A stretch of DNA of 17,818 nt from positions 1 through 17,818 of the forward strand of contig NZ_DBDF01000077.1 of the NCBI RefSeq assembly GCF_002293435.1, written 5' to 3'. Of the stretch, positions 5,614 through 13,251 are shown piece after piece. This stretch comes from Bacteroides sp. UBA939. GTDB taxonomy: Bacteria > Bacteroidota > Bacteroidia > Bacteroidales > Bacteroidaceae. Position numbers and translations under genes: made by a program. The stretch's first letter is position 1, and each line of letters begins with the position of its first letter. Under the pieces are notes generated by a model that worked only from the letters and a program-made list of their open reading frames with translations, did no database searches and had not been told where the DNA came from.

Positions 5614-8241
5614 TTACAACGATATTTTCATCTTCTTTCCTGCATACGTCACAGTTCTGTTTGGCGTTGACTGATAAACCCCGGTGCCGGATTGTGGTGA
5701 TACCAACGTGACATTAAGAGTTATCTTCTTTTTCATTCCGGTGAACTTACCCTTTCTATCACTGATAGTCAGAGTCTTATCCGCGTCATTCCAGCTTAAT
5801 TCAAACGTGCAGAACTGTCCCTTTTCATAATTATAATTGTTCCCTTCATCCTCGTAAACAGAATACGTACCGTTAGCGCCCGGATAAATGCGGATTTCCC
5901 ACGGCTGTTCTGTATCTTCAGAAGCAAATTGTTTGGCAGGTCCCAATGGCAATATGGAGCCGGCTTTCACGAATAAAGGTATCTTCGTGAGGTCAACATC
6001 TGTATCTATCAGTTGTCCGCCCTTGTAAAATGCACCATCCCAAAAGTCTATCCAACCCGCCTGACATTGGGGAAGATAAACCTTCATCCGGCTAATGCCG
6101 CCCTCTACAACCGGAGCAACCAGGAGAGATGGCCCAAACATAAACTGATGCTTTTGTTCCAACGCGAGAGGATCTTCCGGGAAATCCATCACCAACGGAC
6201 GCATCAGGGTGTAACCTTTAAAGGAAATCGCAGCATTCTGTGAATATATATAAGGTAGAAACCTATAGCGCAAGTCTAAGTACCGGGCAACTATGCGTTC
6301 AACCTTCTCTCCGTATCTCCAGGGTTCGGTATTACTCATGTAACCATGCACACGCATCAATGGAAAAAATGTTCCTGCCTGTAGCCAACGGATGAATTGT
6401 TCATGATACTCCGTATTGGTATATTGATTGCCCGGGCGGAAGAAACCGCCGGCATCATACGTCCACCAAGGCAGTCCTGTTGCCATTTGCCCCAGTCCTC
6501 CGGCTATTTGCCGGCGCAGGGTTTCCCAGTCATGTCCCACATCTCCCGACCATGTTGCCGCCGCATAACGCTGCATTCCGGAAAAACCGCTGCGGGTGAA
6601 TATCATAGCCCTCCGGTCAGGGTCGTCTTTGCGCAAACCCTCATAAATGGTTTTACTGACATACATCGGATAGACATTCCGGTAAACCTCTCCCGGCGTC
6701 TGCCCTTTATTGATACGCCGGTTCCGGAGGTCATCATTCTCCGGTTCGGTAGCATCCTGCCACCAGGCATCAATGCCGTATTTCAACAGTCCGTCACGGA
6801 AGTTCCGCCAATAGAATGCTGCGGCATCGGCATTGAAGAAGTCAATCCAGTCGCTGCCCGGAATATAATACCCGTTTTCTTTTGCCTGTTTCCCAACTTC
6901 TGACTGAACATCTATTTTAGACCAGACAGAAATCATCAGGCGCATATCCATGTCATGAAGCTCCTGAAGCATCTTGTCCGGATCGGGATACCTGTCCTCA
7001 TCAAACTTCATGGCATTCCAGCCATGTTTCCCCCAATACTGCCAGTCCTGAACAATCAAATCTATGGGTAACTTCCTGCGTCTGAACTCACGGGCATTCT
7101 CCAACAGCTCTGCCTGAGTGTTGTATCGTTCCCGGCAATGTATATATCCTAAACTCCACAAAGGCATCATGGGAGCAGGCCCGGTCAACTCCCGGTAGCT
7201 GGCAATAACTTCATCCCCATTGCCTGCAAAAACAGTATAATCCAATGCCCGGGCAACCGGCGAACGGAAAACTGTTTCATCGGAAACAGGGCGCCAATAT
7301 AATACAGGCTTGTCGTTACGCTCACCCTGCACTTCTATAGCATGTTTCCCGGCAGCCAGTTCTACTATGGCAGAGGTTGTAGGAGGCAACCATAAGTTGT
7401 TGACATCAAACACCTTATTTCCATCAACGGTAAGATAATACTTGCGAGCCATCCGTTGGCCGACATCCAGCAACAACGAATAACGTCCGGAACGGGGTAC
7501 TTCCAGCGAAGCGGTAAAAGAGTATGTCTGTCTGGTCTCTTTTACATTTCCGCTTGTACCTGTGGCATTCACGGTAACAGCTTCGCCGCTTGCACTCTCA
7601 GGCGTCAATTCAATAGATGCATCCGCCGGGTTGAAATCCGTCAATCCGTAGTTATTCCACAACAGGCCATAACCTTTGTTTGACAGAATAAAAGGAATGG
7701 CAATCTGTGTGTTGACCTGTGTCAGCCTCCGCGATAACCCTTTGACGTTAAGATAGCCATCTTGAAATTGCCCCGTACCGTATATGTACTCGTCTTCCGG
7801 AGATACAAACTGCTGCTCTACCTGAAATGTGGCTTCTCCCTGAACAGAAGAAGCCGTCATGAAACGTCCTCCTGCCTTTTCGCGGAGAATGATACGCTTG
7901 TTCGCATCCTTAAAAGTCAGCGTTTCCGTATCCTTATCGAACTCCACGGAAATACCTTCCAGAGACAGAGTCAACGATTTGTCATTCTCTGTAACTTTAC
8001 ATTCCGGAGCGGTTACGCTTTCTGTATAGATCAGTTCCTGCATAGGCGCTGAACCCGGTTGAGTGAACTGTACCCGGACAGCATTCCGGTTGAGTGGTAT
8101 CAGTGAGAGTGTACCTTGTTTCAGTTCAAGAACTATGTGTTCCTTTTCTCTTGAGATACATGCTGCATTTAGCATGAATACACAGAGAGACAGAGCTGTT
8201 GCGATTACTCCAACCTGAGTTCGCTTCTTTATTGTTTTCAT
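5614..8241 (-). CDS. GH31 alpha-xylosidase-like enzyme with PA14-like insertion
   Basis: A retaining GH31 enzyme of 875 residues. The N-terminal hydrophobic signal ends near LNAAC (Cys28), a weak lipobox, so either a lipoprotein or a type I signal is possible. An N-terminal beta-sandwich (about 35-215) is followed by an insert (about 220-325, with YSFTASLEVPRSGRYSLLL and AGKHAIEVQ) that looks like a PA14 domain. The TIM barrel follows from about 355, then C-terminal beta domains. The nucleophile is Asp496 in DAWWQDATEP and the acid/base is Asp567 in WSGDVGHDW. The stretch IVQDWQYWG (396-403) together with a PA14 insert is what I recall from xyloglucan-type alpha-xylosidases of Bacteroides and Cellvibrio, so alpha-xylosidase is favoured over alpha-glucosidase. 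No promoter box is seen in the 236 bases before it, but that gap carries a tandem repeat. Confidence 0.94.
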   Translation of the reverse strand: MKTIKKRTQVGVIATALSLCVFMLNAACISREKEHIVLELKQGTLSLIPLNRNAVRVQFTQPGSAPMQELIYTESVTAPECKVTENDKSLTLSLEGISVEFDKDTETLTFKDANKRIILREKAGGRFMTASSVQGEATFQVEQQFVSPEDEYIYGTGQFQDGYLNVKGLSRRLTQVNTQIAIPFILSNKGYGLLWNNYGLTDFNPADASIELTPESASGEAVTVNATGTSGNVKETRQTYSFTASLEVPRSGRYSLLLDVGQRMARKYYLTVDGNKVFDVNNLWLPPTTSAIVELAAGKHAIEVQGERNDKPVLYWRPVSDETVFRSPVARALDYTVFAGNGDEVIASYRELTGPAPMMPLWSLGYIHCRERYNTQAELLENAREFRRRKLPIDLIVQDWQYWGKHGWNAMKFDEDRYPDPDKMLQELHDMDMRLMISVWSKIDVQSEVGKQAKENGYYIPGSDWIDFFNADAAAFYWRNFRDGLLKYGIDAWWQDATEPENDDLRNRRINKGQTPGEVYRNVYPMYVSKTIYEGLRKDDPDRRAMIFTRSGFSGMQRYAAATWSGDVGHDWETLRRQIAGGLGQMATGLPWWTYDAGGFFRPGNQYTNTEYHEQFIRWLQAGTFFPLMRVHGYMSNTEPWRYGEKVERIVARYLDLRYRFLPYIYSQNAAISFKGYTLMRPLVMDFPEDPLALEQKHQFMFGPSLLVAPVVEGGISRMKVYLPQCQAGWIDFWDGAFYKGGQLIDTDVDLTKIPLFVKAGSILPLGPAKQFASEDTEQPWEIRIYPGANGTYSVYEDEGNNYNYEKGQFCTFELSWNDADKTLTISDRKGKFTGMKKKITLNVTLVSPQSGTGVYQSTPNRTVTYAGKKMKISL

Positions 8242-8302
8242 GGAATAAGTACTTATGTTTAATGTGAATCAGGAGTTAAATTAGTAGTTATAATCTCACT
8301 CC

Positions 8303-8389
8303 CATACTTAGACTATCTCACTATACGACTTAGGGTATCTCAGTCGTATACTTAGGCTACCTCAGTCGTATACTTAGACTACCCCTCTC
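8303..8389. repeat. Degenerate tandem repeat, about 22-base period, four units
   Basis: Units run about 8303-8323, 8324-8346, 8347-8368 and 8369-8389, around the words ACTTAG, CTATCTCA or CTACCTCA, and GTCG. The middle two are most alike. The repeat follows the DNA helical period times two, so a cooperative protein-binding array is possible, but polymerase slippage is equally likely. Confidence 0.85.
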
Positions 8390-8396
8390 AGAATAC

Positions 8397-8465
8397 CTTC
8401 CGGGCGGGGTTTTAAGCAAGTATAGAGCGAAGTAGATTATCTTAATAATCCGCGTCTAAAGAATT
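8397..8465. repeat. Partial copy of the intergenic palindromic repeat
   Basis: CTTCCGGGCGGG at 8397-8408 matches 11 of 12 bases at 5545-5556. ATCCGCGTCTAAAGAATT at 8448-8465 is identical to 5588-5605. The left arm of the hairpin is missing or diverged here. As at the other copy, it sits just past a stop codon (12 bases after the GH43 stop). Confidence 0.8.
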
Positions 8466-8477
8466 ACTGATGCCGAT

Positions 8478-9839
8478 TTATTTAGAGAACCTCCAATAAT
8501 CGAAATACATAAGATTGGTAGCCGGCCTTCCTTTCACCACAAAATAAAGGTCGTGTACTCCGGTCACCTTGGAGATATCAATGCTCCGCAAGTCCCAACG
8601 GTCGTCGCCGCCAGTCCGGGGTACTTTAATGGTTCCTACCAACTCTCCGTCCGCACTGTTCAGACGCACTTCGAGTTGCACCGGAGCATTGTGCGTAGTA
8701 CCCAACCTGGCAGTAAACTTGGTAGCACCGGTTTTTCCGAAGTCCACGCCACAAACCCGGATATAACTGCCGTCCTTCATTGCCGTCACAAAAACACCTA
8801 CCTGGTTGTTCCTGAAAGACTTGAAACCTTCGGAGAATGCGATTGTTTCCGCTTCATTCTTTACATACGGATTCAAGGTGGCAATTCCTTTGGTGATTCC
8901 TTCCGTCATCTTCACCTCAGGAATTGATCCGTCTTTGTTGAATTTGAGTTCTTCAACACATACCGAACGGTTGAAACCACCACCACCGGGCAACTTCCCG
9001 TTATGATAAAAATAATAGGTCTTGCCTCTGAAATCAATTACTCCCGGGTGGATTGTAAATGATCCGCCTCCAGCAGCCATTACCGTACCGCCATATTTCC
9101 ACGGTCCTGTAATAGAGTTAGCGGTTGAATAGCCGATGTGTTCGGGCAACGGTCCTCCGGGCCAGAACAAATAGTACATTTTATCTCTTTTGTAAAGCCA
9201 GGGGCCTTCTTCATAAAGGGTGGCTCGCTGAGAATCACCTTCGCGTTTTCCGAATGACTCCGCAGTCAAAGGCACGCGTACGATGTCTCCGCTGTAAGAA
9301 ATCATGTCTTCATTCAGCTTCACGTAATACAAGTTGGGGTTGCCCCAGTACATATAAGCCTGTCCGTCGTCGTCAATGAAAACTGTCGGGTCAATATCTC
9401 CCCATTCACTCTGAACCAGTGGTTTATCAAGCGGGTCATAGAAGGGGCCATAAGGACTATCCGCCACTGCTACTCCAATCGCCCCCCTGTTATTGATTTT
9501 AGAAATCACAGGCACATACATGTAGAACTTTCCGCCTCTTTCAATGCATTGCGGCGCCCAGGCATCCCCTTTGGCCCAACTGAAATCGGTGTATGACAGA
9601 ACAGCACCATGATCAGTCCAGTTCACCATATCGTTTGTTGTGTACAGGCACCAGTCGTTCATTGTAAACCAGGTAGAGTTATCTTCGTCGTGGGTGGTAT
9701 AAAGATATACTTTATCATTATATACCATTGGAGCCGGGTCAGCCGTGTACTTTGTCTGGATGATCGGGTTCTGTGCCAGTCCCGAAGCACTTGCCATCAC
9801 CAATAGTGATGAGAAAAGTAGAGATTTCATTTTATCCAT
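8478..9839 (-). CDS. GH43-CBM6 exo-glycosidase (arabinofuranosidase/xylosidase type)
   Basis: The protein is 453 residues. A type I signal peptide likely ends at GLAQ (residue 23). The GH43 propeller spans about 24-320 with general base Asp34 (YTADPAP), Asp150 (WGDIDPTVF) and general acid Glu211 (YEEGPW). Residues about 325-453 form a CBM6-type beta-sandwich, starting NEAETIAFSEG and ending MYFDYWRF. GH43-CBM6 proteins commonly act on arabinoxylan or arabinan side chains. The CBM would hold the enzyme on xylan-like or other beta-glycan chains. It follows the second GH97 after only 19 bases, so translation is probably coupled. It is clearly paralogous to the GH43-CBM6 at 11855-13240, sharing TADPAPMV, YLYTTHDED, WAPQCIER and DDDGQAY, but lacks the extra loop present there. 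An internal start at Met4 would also give a good signal peptide. Confidence 0.93.
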   Translation of the reverse strand: MDKMKSLLFSSLLVMASASGLAQNPIIQTKYTADPAPMVYNDKVYLYTTHDEDNSTWFTMNDWCLYTTNDMVNWTDHGAVLSYTDFSWAKGDAWAPQCIERGGKFYMYVPVISKINNRGAIGVAVADSPYGPFYDPLDKPLVQSEWGDIDPTVFIDDDGQAYMYWGNPNLYYVKLNEDMISYSGDIVRVPLTAESFGKREGDSQRATLYEEGPWLYKRDKMYYLFWPGGPLPEHIGYSTANSITGPWKYGGTVMAAGGGSFTIHPGVIDFRGKTYYFYHNGKLPGGGGFNRSVCVEELKFNKDGSIPEVKMTEGITKGIATLNPYVKNEAETIAFSEGFKSFRNNQVGVFVTAMKDGSYIRVCGVDFGKTGATKFTARLGTTHNAPVQLEVRLNSADGELVGTIKVPRTGGDDRWDLRSIDISKVTGVHDLYFVVKGRPATNLMYFDYWRFSK

Positions 9840-9858
9840 ATTATCTTTTCTTATTTGA

Positions 9859-11799
9859 TTATTCTACAATTAATATTCCCCCATTGCAAGGTATTGTCAG
9901 CTGCAATTCCTGTTTCTTATTCACCTTTACCGGTTTTACGCTGCCCTGCAATTCTTCATTATCACTGAATACCCGCACCTGATTACCGGGTGCAAACATG
10001 GGCAGAGTAATCTTCAACTTCACGGTTTCTTTCTGTGCACTGACTCCTGCTATATACCATTTATCTCCATGCCTGCGAGCCATGACTGCATATTTACCGG
10101 GGTAACCGTCGATAAAGCGTACCTCATCCCATGTAGTGGGAACTTCTTTCATGAAGCCTATCGCCCATTCCGGAGCATCCGTCAGGTTGTTCGGGGCTAA
10201 GGCAAAGTGCTGCACCGGACTTTGAAACATTACCGCAGTAGCCAAAGCGAACACATCAGAAGTAATACGCCGGCTTCCGCGCGGAGCATTAGTCGCATTA
10301 TAATATTTATTTAATGCACTGCCGCCAAAGTCCATGCTGCCCACTGTGTTGCGGATAAACGGATGCAGACAGGCATTGAAAGCTTCGTTGTCACAACTCC
10401 CTTGTGAGAAATGCAGGTTTTCACTCGCCAGTACAGCTTCGCTCGATGCATAGTTAGGATACATACGTTCCCAACCGCGAGGTAAAGTGCATCCGTGGAA
10501 AATCACCAGTAACCCATACTCGTTGGCATCGGCGAGAATGTCTTCGTACATCTGCATGGTTACCTGCTTGTCGCCACCCAGGAAGTCAACCTTTATGCCA
10601 CGTATCCCGATACTTTGCATCCATTTCATTTCTTTACGCCGGGCTATTGTATTGTCCATAATGCCACGCGGCGTTTGCGGCGCGTCATTCCAATATCCGT
10701 TGGAGTTATACCACAGATAGAGGGCTACTCCTTTCTCTGTTCCGTATTTAGCTAACTTTTCAATCTTGTCATAGCCAATCTGCGTATCCCACAGTGCATC
10801 TACCAGCAGAGACTGATATCCCATTGCTGCCGAGAAATCAATGTAGCGCAATTGCTCTTCATACTTCGTACTTCCGTCCATACCGATAATCCAACTCCAG
10901 GAGCCTCTGCCGTATTCATACTTCCGTGATGCTGCATATAGCGGCTTCACAACATCAAAGGCAACTGTTGTCTCAACGATCGGGGCTAAGGTTTCACCTA
11001 AAGTGATTGTCCGCCAGGGTGTTTCTCCGGGCAGTGCAAGTCCGGGTGAAGTCGTACCGTTTCCATTCATTTCACCTTCCTGCGGGAAACCGATTGTGTA
11101 CAGTCCATTTTCATGTCCCAGCAGACGGCTTCCGCAATATTTGCTGTCTACACCTGTTTCCGAGATGAGTATCCATCCTTTGTCGCCGTTGCGGAACAGG
11201 CAGGGAAAGGTATAGCCTTCGCCCCATCCGTTTTTACCCATGGAATCATCTGCCCTGTAAGGCGTTTCGTAACTGGGCGAGGTGCGGGCAAAGCCTCCCA
11301 TAGGCTTGCTTTGCGGGCACAGGAAAGTGGTACTCCCGTCGGGAAGCACAAAGCCTGTCGCCTCTTGCTTTATGACGCAGGACAAAGTATTCTTTTGAGG
11401 ATACATTTTATATCTGAAGGCGACGTCCCGGTCAGTTACGCGAAATATGACGTCGTATATCACTTTCTCTTGCTTACTAAATTGGTACACAGCTTCTGTG
11501 GCTACATAGTGTACATTGCTCTGCTTTATGTTGGGCAATGTATAGGTCTCGTCAATTACGCTCGACCGTACTTCCTGCCCCAAAGACATTTCTTTGGAGA
11601 AATCGCCGATGTTGGTAACAAGCCCCAAGGGAGAGGATGTGATAAAAGGAGTACCATTATGAGTGATACTGTATGACGGTTGTCCATCCTTATCAGAGAT
11701 GGTAACTGTTATTTTCCCGTTTGGGCTTGTGACTTGTTTTTCTTCTGCCTTTATTGCGGAGCAAACAAATAGCGCCGCAATAACTAAAAAATATTTCAT
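9859..11799 (-). CDS. GH97 retaining-type alpha-glycosidase (alpha-galactosidase-like), copy 2
   Basis: The protein is 646 residues, close to the family norm. A signal peptide ends near SAIKA (residue 18). The N-terminal beta-sandwich (SPNGKITVTIS from 25) precedes the barrel (about 295-570, GSWSWIIG) and a C-terminal beta domain. Asp405 in GIKVDFLGGD is at the place where retaining GH97 enzymes carry the nucleophile. Inverting SusB-type alpha-glucosidases do not use an Asp there. Glu454 in ASSEAVLASE fits the general acid. This points to alpha-galactosidase, or to the alpha-galactosidase/beta-L-arabinopyranosidase activity reported for some Bacteroides GH97, rather than alpha-glucosidase. 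Residue mapping is by eye from family knowledge. It lies 55 bases after the GH43-CBM6 at 11855 and 19 before the next GH43-CBM6. Confidence 0.94.
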   Translation of the reverse strand: MKYFLVIAALFVCSAIKAEEKQVTSPNGKITVTISDKDGQPSYSITHNGTPFITSSPLGLVTNIGDFSKEMSLGQEVRSSVIDETYTLPNIKQSNVHYVATEAVYQFSKQEKVIYDVIFRVTDRDVAFRYKMYPQKNTLSCVIKQEATGFVLPDGSTTFLCPQSKPMGGFARTSPSYETPYRADDSMGKNGWGEGYTFPCLFRNGDKGWILISETGVDSKYCGSRLLGHENGLYTIGFPQEGEMNGNGTTSPGLALPGETPWRTITLGETLAPIVETTVAFDVVKPLYAASRKYEYGRGSWSWIIGMDGSTKYEEQLRYIDFSAAMGYQSLLVDALWDTQIGYDKIEKLAKYGTEKGVALYLWYNSNGYWNDAPQTPRGIMDNTIARRKEMKWMQSIGIRGIKVDFLGGDKQVTMQMYEDILADANEYGLLVIFHGCTLPRGWERMYPNYASSEAVLASENLHFSQGSCDNEAFNACLHPFIRNTVGSMDFGGSALNKYYNATNAPRGSRRITSDVFALATAVMFQSPVQHFALAPNNLTDAPEWAIGFMKEVPTTWDEVRFIDGYPGKYAVMARRHGDKWYIAGVSAQKETVKLKITLPMFAPGNQVRVFSDNEELQGSVKPVKVNKKQELQLTIPCNGGILIVE

Positions 11800-11854
11800 A
11801 AATATCGAGGTGTTGTTTATCTATAATTTACTTCAACCGTAGTTTCCCGGTCGT

Positions 11855-13240
11855 TTACTTCAACTTCCAGTAGTCTATGTTGAACATCTCTCCGTCTCCT
11901 CCTCTGAAGACGAAGTACAGGTCGTGAACTCCACTTACCTTTTCGATGTCAGCAGTGAAGGTTTTCCACGCATCCCAACCGCCGGTGTTGTTTATGCTGC
12001 ATACTCCGAGCAATGTACCTTCGAGGCTGTCCAGACGAATTTCAATCTTTCCTTTGGTTATCGTGGCTGCACGGATTTCAAATGTCTTTGCCCCTTTCCC
12101 GAAGTCAACGGCTTTCAACTGGAGGAAGTCTTTGTTGTGGATGGAGGTGATGTACATCCCGTTTTCGTTGTCCCCGGCAGATTTGAGTCCCTGGCTCCAT
12201 GCCATTGTTTCAGCTTCAGTCCGCTTGTAAGGATTCAGTGTGCCGACGGGTTCAACCGCTACGCCGTCGTCCCACCAGGGCAGTTCCTGGATAGTGCCGT
12301 CGGGATTGTATTTCATTTCGGCTACGCATATCGAACGGCGTTCATGATGCTTGTCGGTTATCATGAAATTCAACCGGTAGTTGAATCCGAATACGTAGGA
12401 CTTGCCTTTATAGTCGATGATTCCCGGATGGTTTCCGGAGGATTTCCTGTTGGGCTTCATGATGTAACCTTTAAATTCCCAAGGGCCTATGGCGCTGGGG
12501 GCCATTGCATAACCGATGCCTTCGGGGCAGCAGGTGCTTGCATATGCCATGTAGTAGTGCCCGTTCTTCTTGTATGCCCAGGGGCCTTCCTGGAAGTGGT
12601 AAGGGTCTTTCTGGTCTTTTATCTTCCGGATTAACTCGTCTTTCGTGATTTCTCCTGAGCAGGATATCATGTCTTCGTTCAGTTTCACATACCAGAGGTT
12701 GGGGTTTCCCCAATAGAGGTATGCCTGTCCGTCGTCGTCTATCCATACGCTGGGGTCGATGCTGTCGTACTGGGCGCCAATCAGAGGCTTTCCGAGGGGG
12801 TCGGTGAAGGGGCCGAAAGGATTGTCGGCAACCAGTACGCCGATTCCCCGTCCCTGTACCGGACAGTACAGATAGAACTTCCCGTTACGCTCGATGCACT
12901 GGGGCGCCCAGGCGCCGTTCTCAAATCCTCCCCAACCGGATATGGCAGGGTCGGCCCATTTGAAGCTGTATAAGTTGGCGATGGTGCCGTGGTCGGTCCA
13001 GTTCACCATGTCGGTGCTGGTGTACAGCAGCCATTCTTTCATGCGAAAGCCTGCCATTCCTTCGGGGGCATAATCTTCGTCGTGGGTGGTATAGAGATAT
13101 ACCGTACCCTTGTGTACCATTGGTGCAGGGTCGGCAGTGAATTTGGTCTGTATGATTGGAGTCTGGGCATTCAGATTCTCCTGGGTAGCAGCCGTAAGTA
13201 ATAGCGCTGCTGTCAATACGGGCAAAATAAGTTTCTTCAT
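11855..13240 (-). CDS. GH43-CBM6 exo-glycosidase, copy 1
   Basis: The protein is 461 residues. The signal peptide likely ends at NLNAQ (residue 26). The GH43 propeller covers about 27-335 with Asp37 (FTADPAP), Asp162 (DSIDPSVW) and Glu218 (FQEGPW) as the predicted triad. CBM6 follows from about 340 (TEAETMAWSQG) to the end (FNIDYWKL). Compared with its paralogue at 8478-9839 it has an insertion after YLYTTHDED and another before the EGPW acid (KDELIRKIKDQKDPYHFQ), both likely to line the active-site rim and alter specificity. It starts 11 bases past the stop of the upstream GH31, so the two are co-transcribed. Arabinofuranosidase or xylosidase activity is inferred from the family only. Confidence 0.94.
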   Translation of the reverse strand: MKKLILPVLTAALLLTAATQENLNAQTPIIQTKFTADPAPMVHKGTVYLYTTHDEDYAPEGMAGFRMKEWLLYTSTDMVNWTDHGTIANLYSFKWADPAISGWGGFENGAWAPQCIERNGKFYLYCPVQGRGIGVLVADNPFGPFTDPLGKPLIGAQYDSIDPSVWIDDDGQAYLYWGNPNLWYVKLNEDMISCSGEITKDELIRKIKDQKDPYHFQEGPWAYKKNGHYYMAYASTCCPEGIGYAMAPSAIGPWEFKGYIMKPNRKSSGNHPGIIDYKGKSYVFGFNYRLNFMITDKHHERRSICVAEMKYNPDGTIQELPWWDDGVAVEPVGTLNPYKRTEAETMAWSQGLKSAGDNENGMYITSIHNKDFLQLKAVDFGKGAKTFEIRAATITKGKIEIRLDSLEGTLLGVCSINNTGGWDAWKTFTADIEKVSGVHDLYFVFRGGDGEMFNIDYWKLK

Positions 13241-13251
13241 TGTTTCTGATA

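Larger units (their letters stand above)
8242..8477. other. 236-base intergenic gap with tandem repeat and palindromes
   Basis: This gap lies between the stop codon of GH43-CBM6 (8478) and the start codon of GH31 (8241). It holds a perfect 12-base palindrome ATAAGTACTTAT (8245-8256) three bases from the GH31 start codon, the 22-base tandem array at 8303-8389, and a partial copy of the intergenic repeat (8397-8465). I see no coding frame and no TAnnTTTG box on the minus strand. Confidence 0.6.

Noticed and set aside
8303..8389. Possible small CRISPR array
   Set aside because: Units abut directly with no unique spacers, the units are degenerate, and no cas gene is present. It is a simple tandem repeat.
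11113..11676. Plus-strand open frame of 187 codons
   Set aside because: It is antisense to the N-terminal domain of the GH97, with no family resemblance.
11924..12634. Long plus-strand open frame (236 codons)
   Set aside because: It lies fully antisense to the GH43-CBM6 gene, whose catalytic residues and CBM are intact. The antisense translation shows no domain or signal I can recognise.
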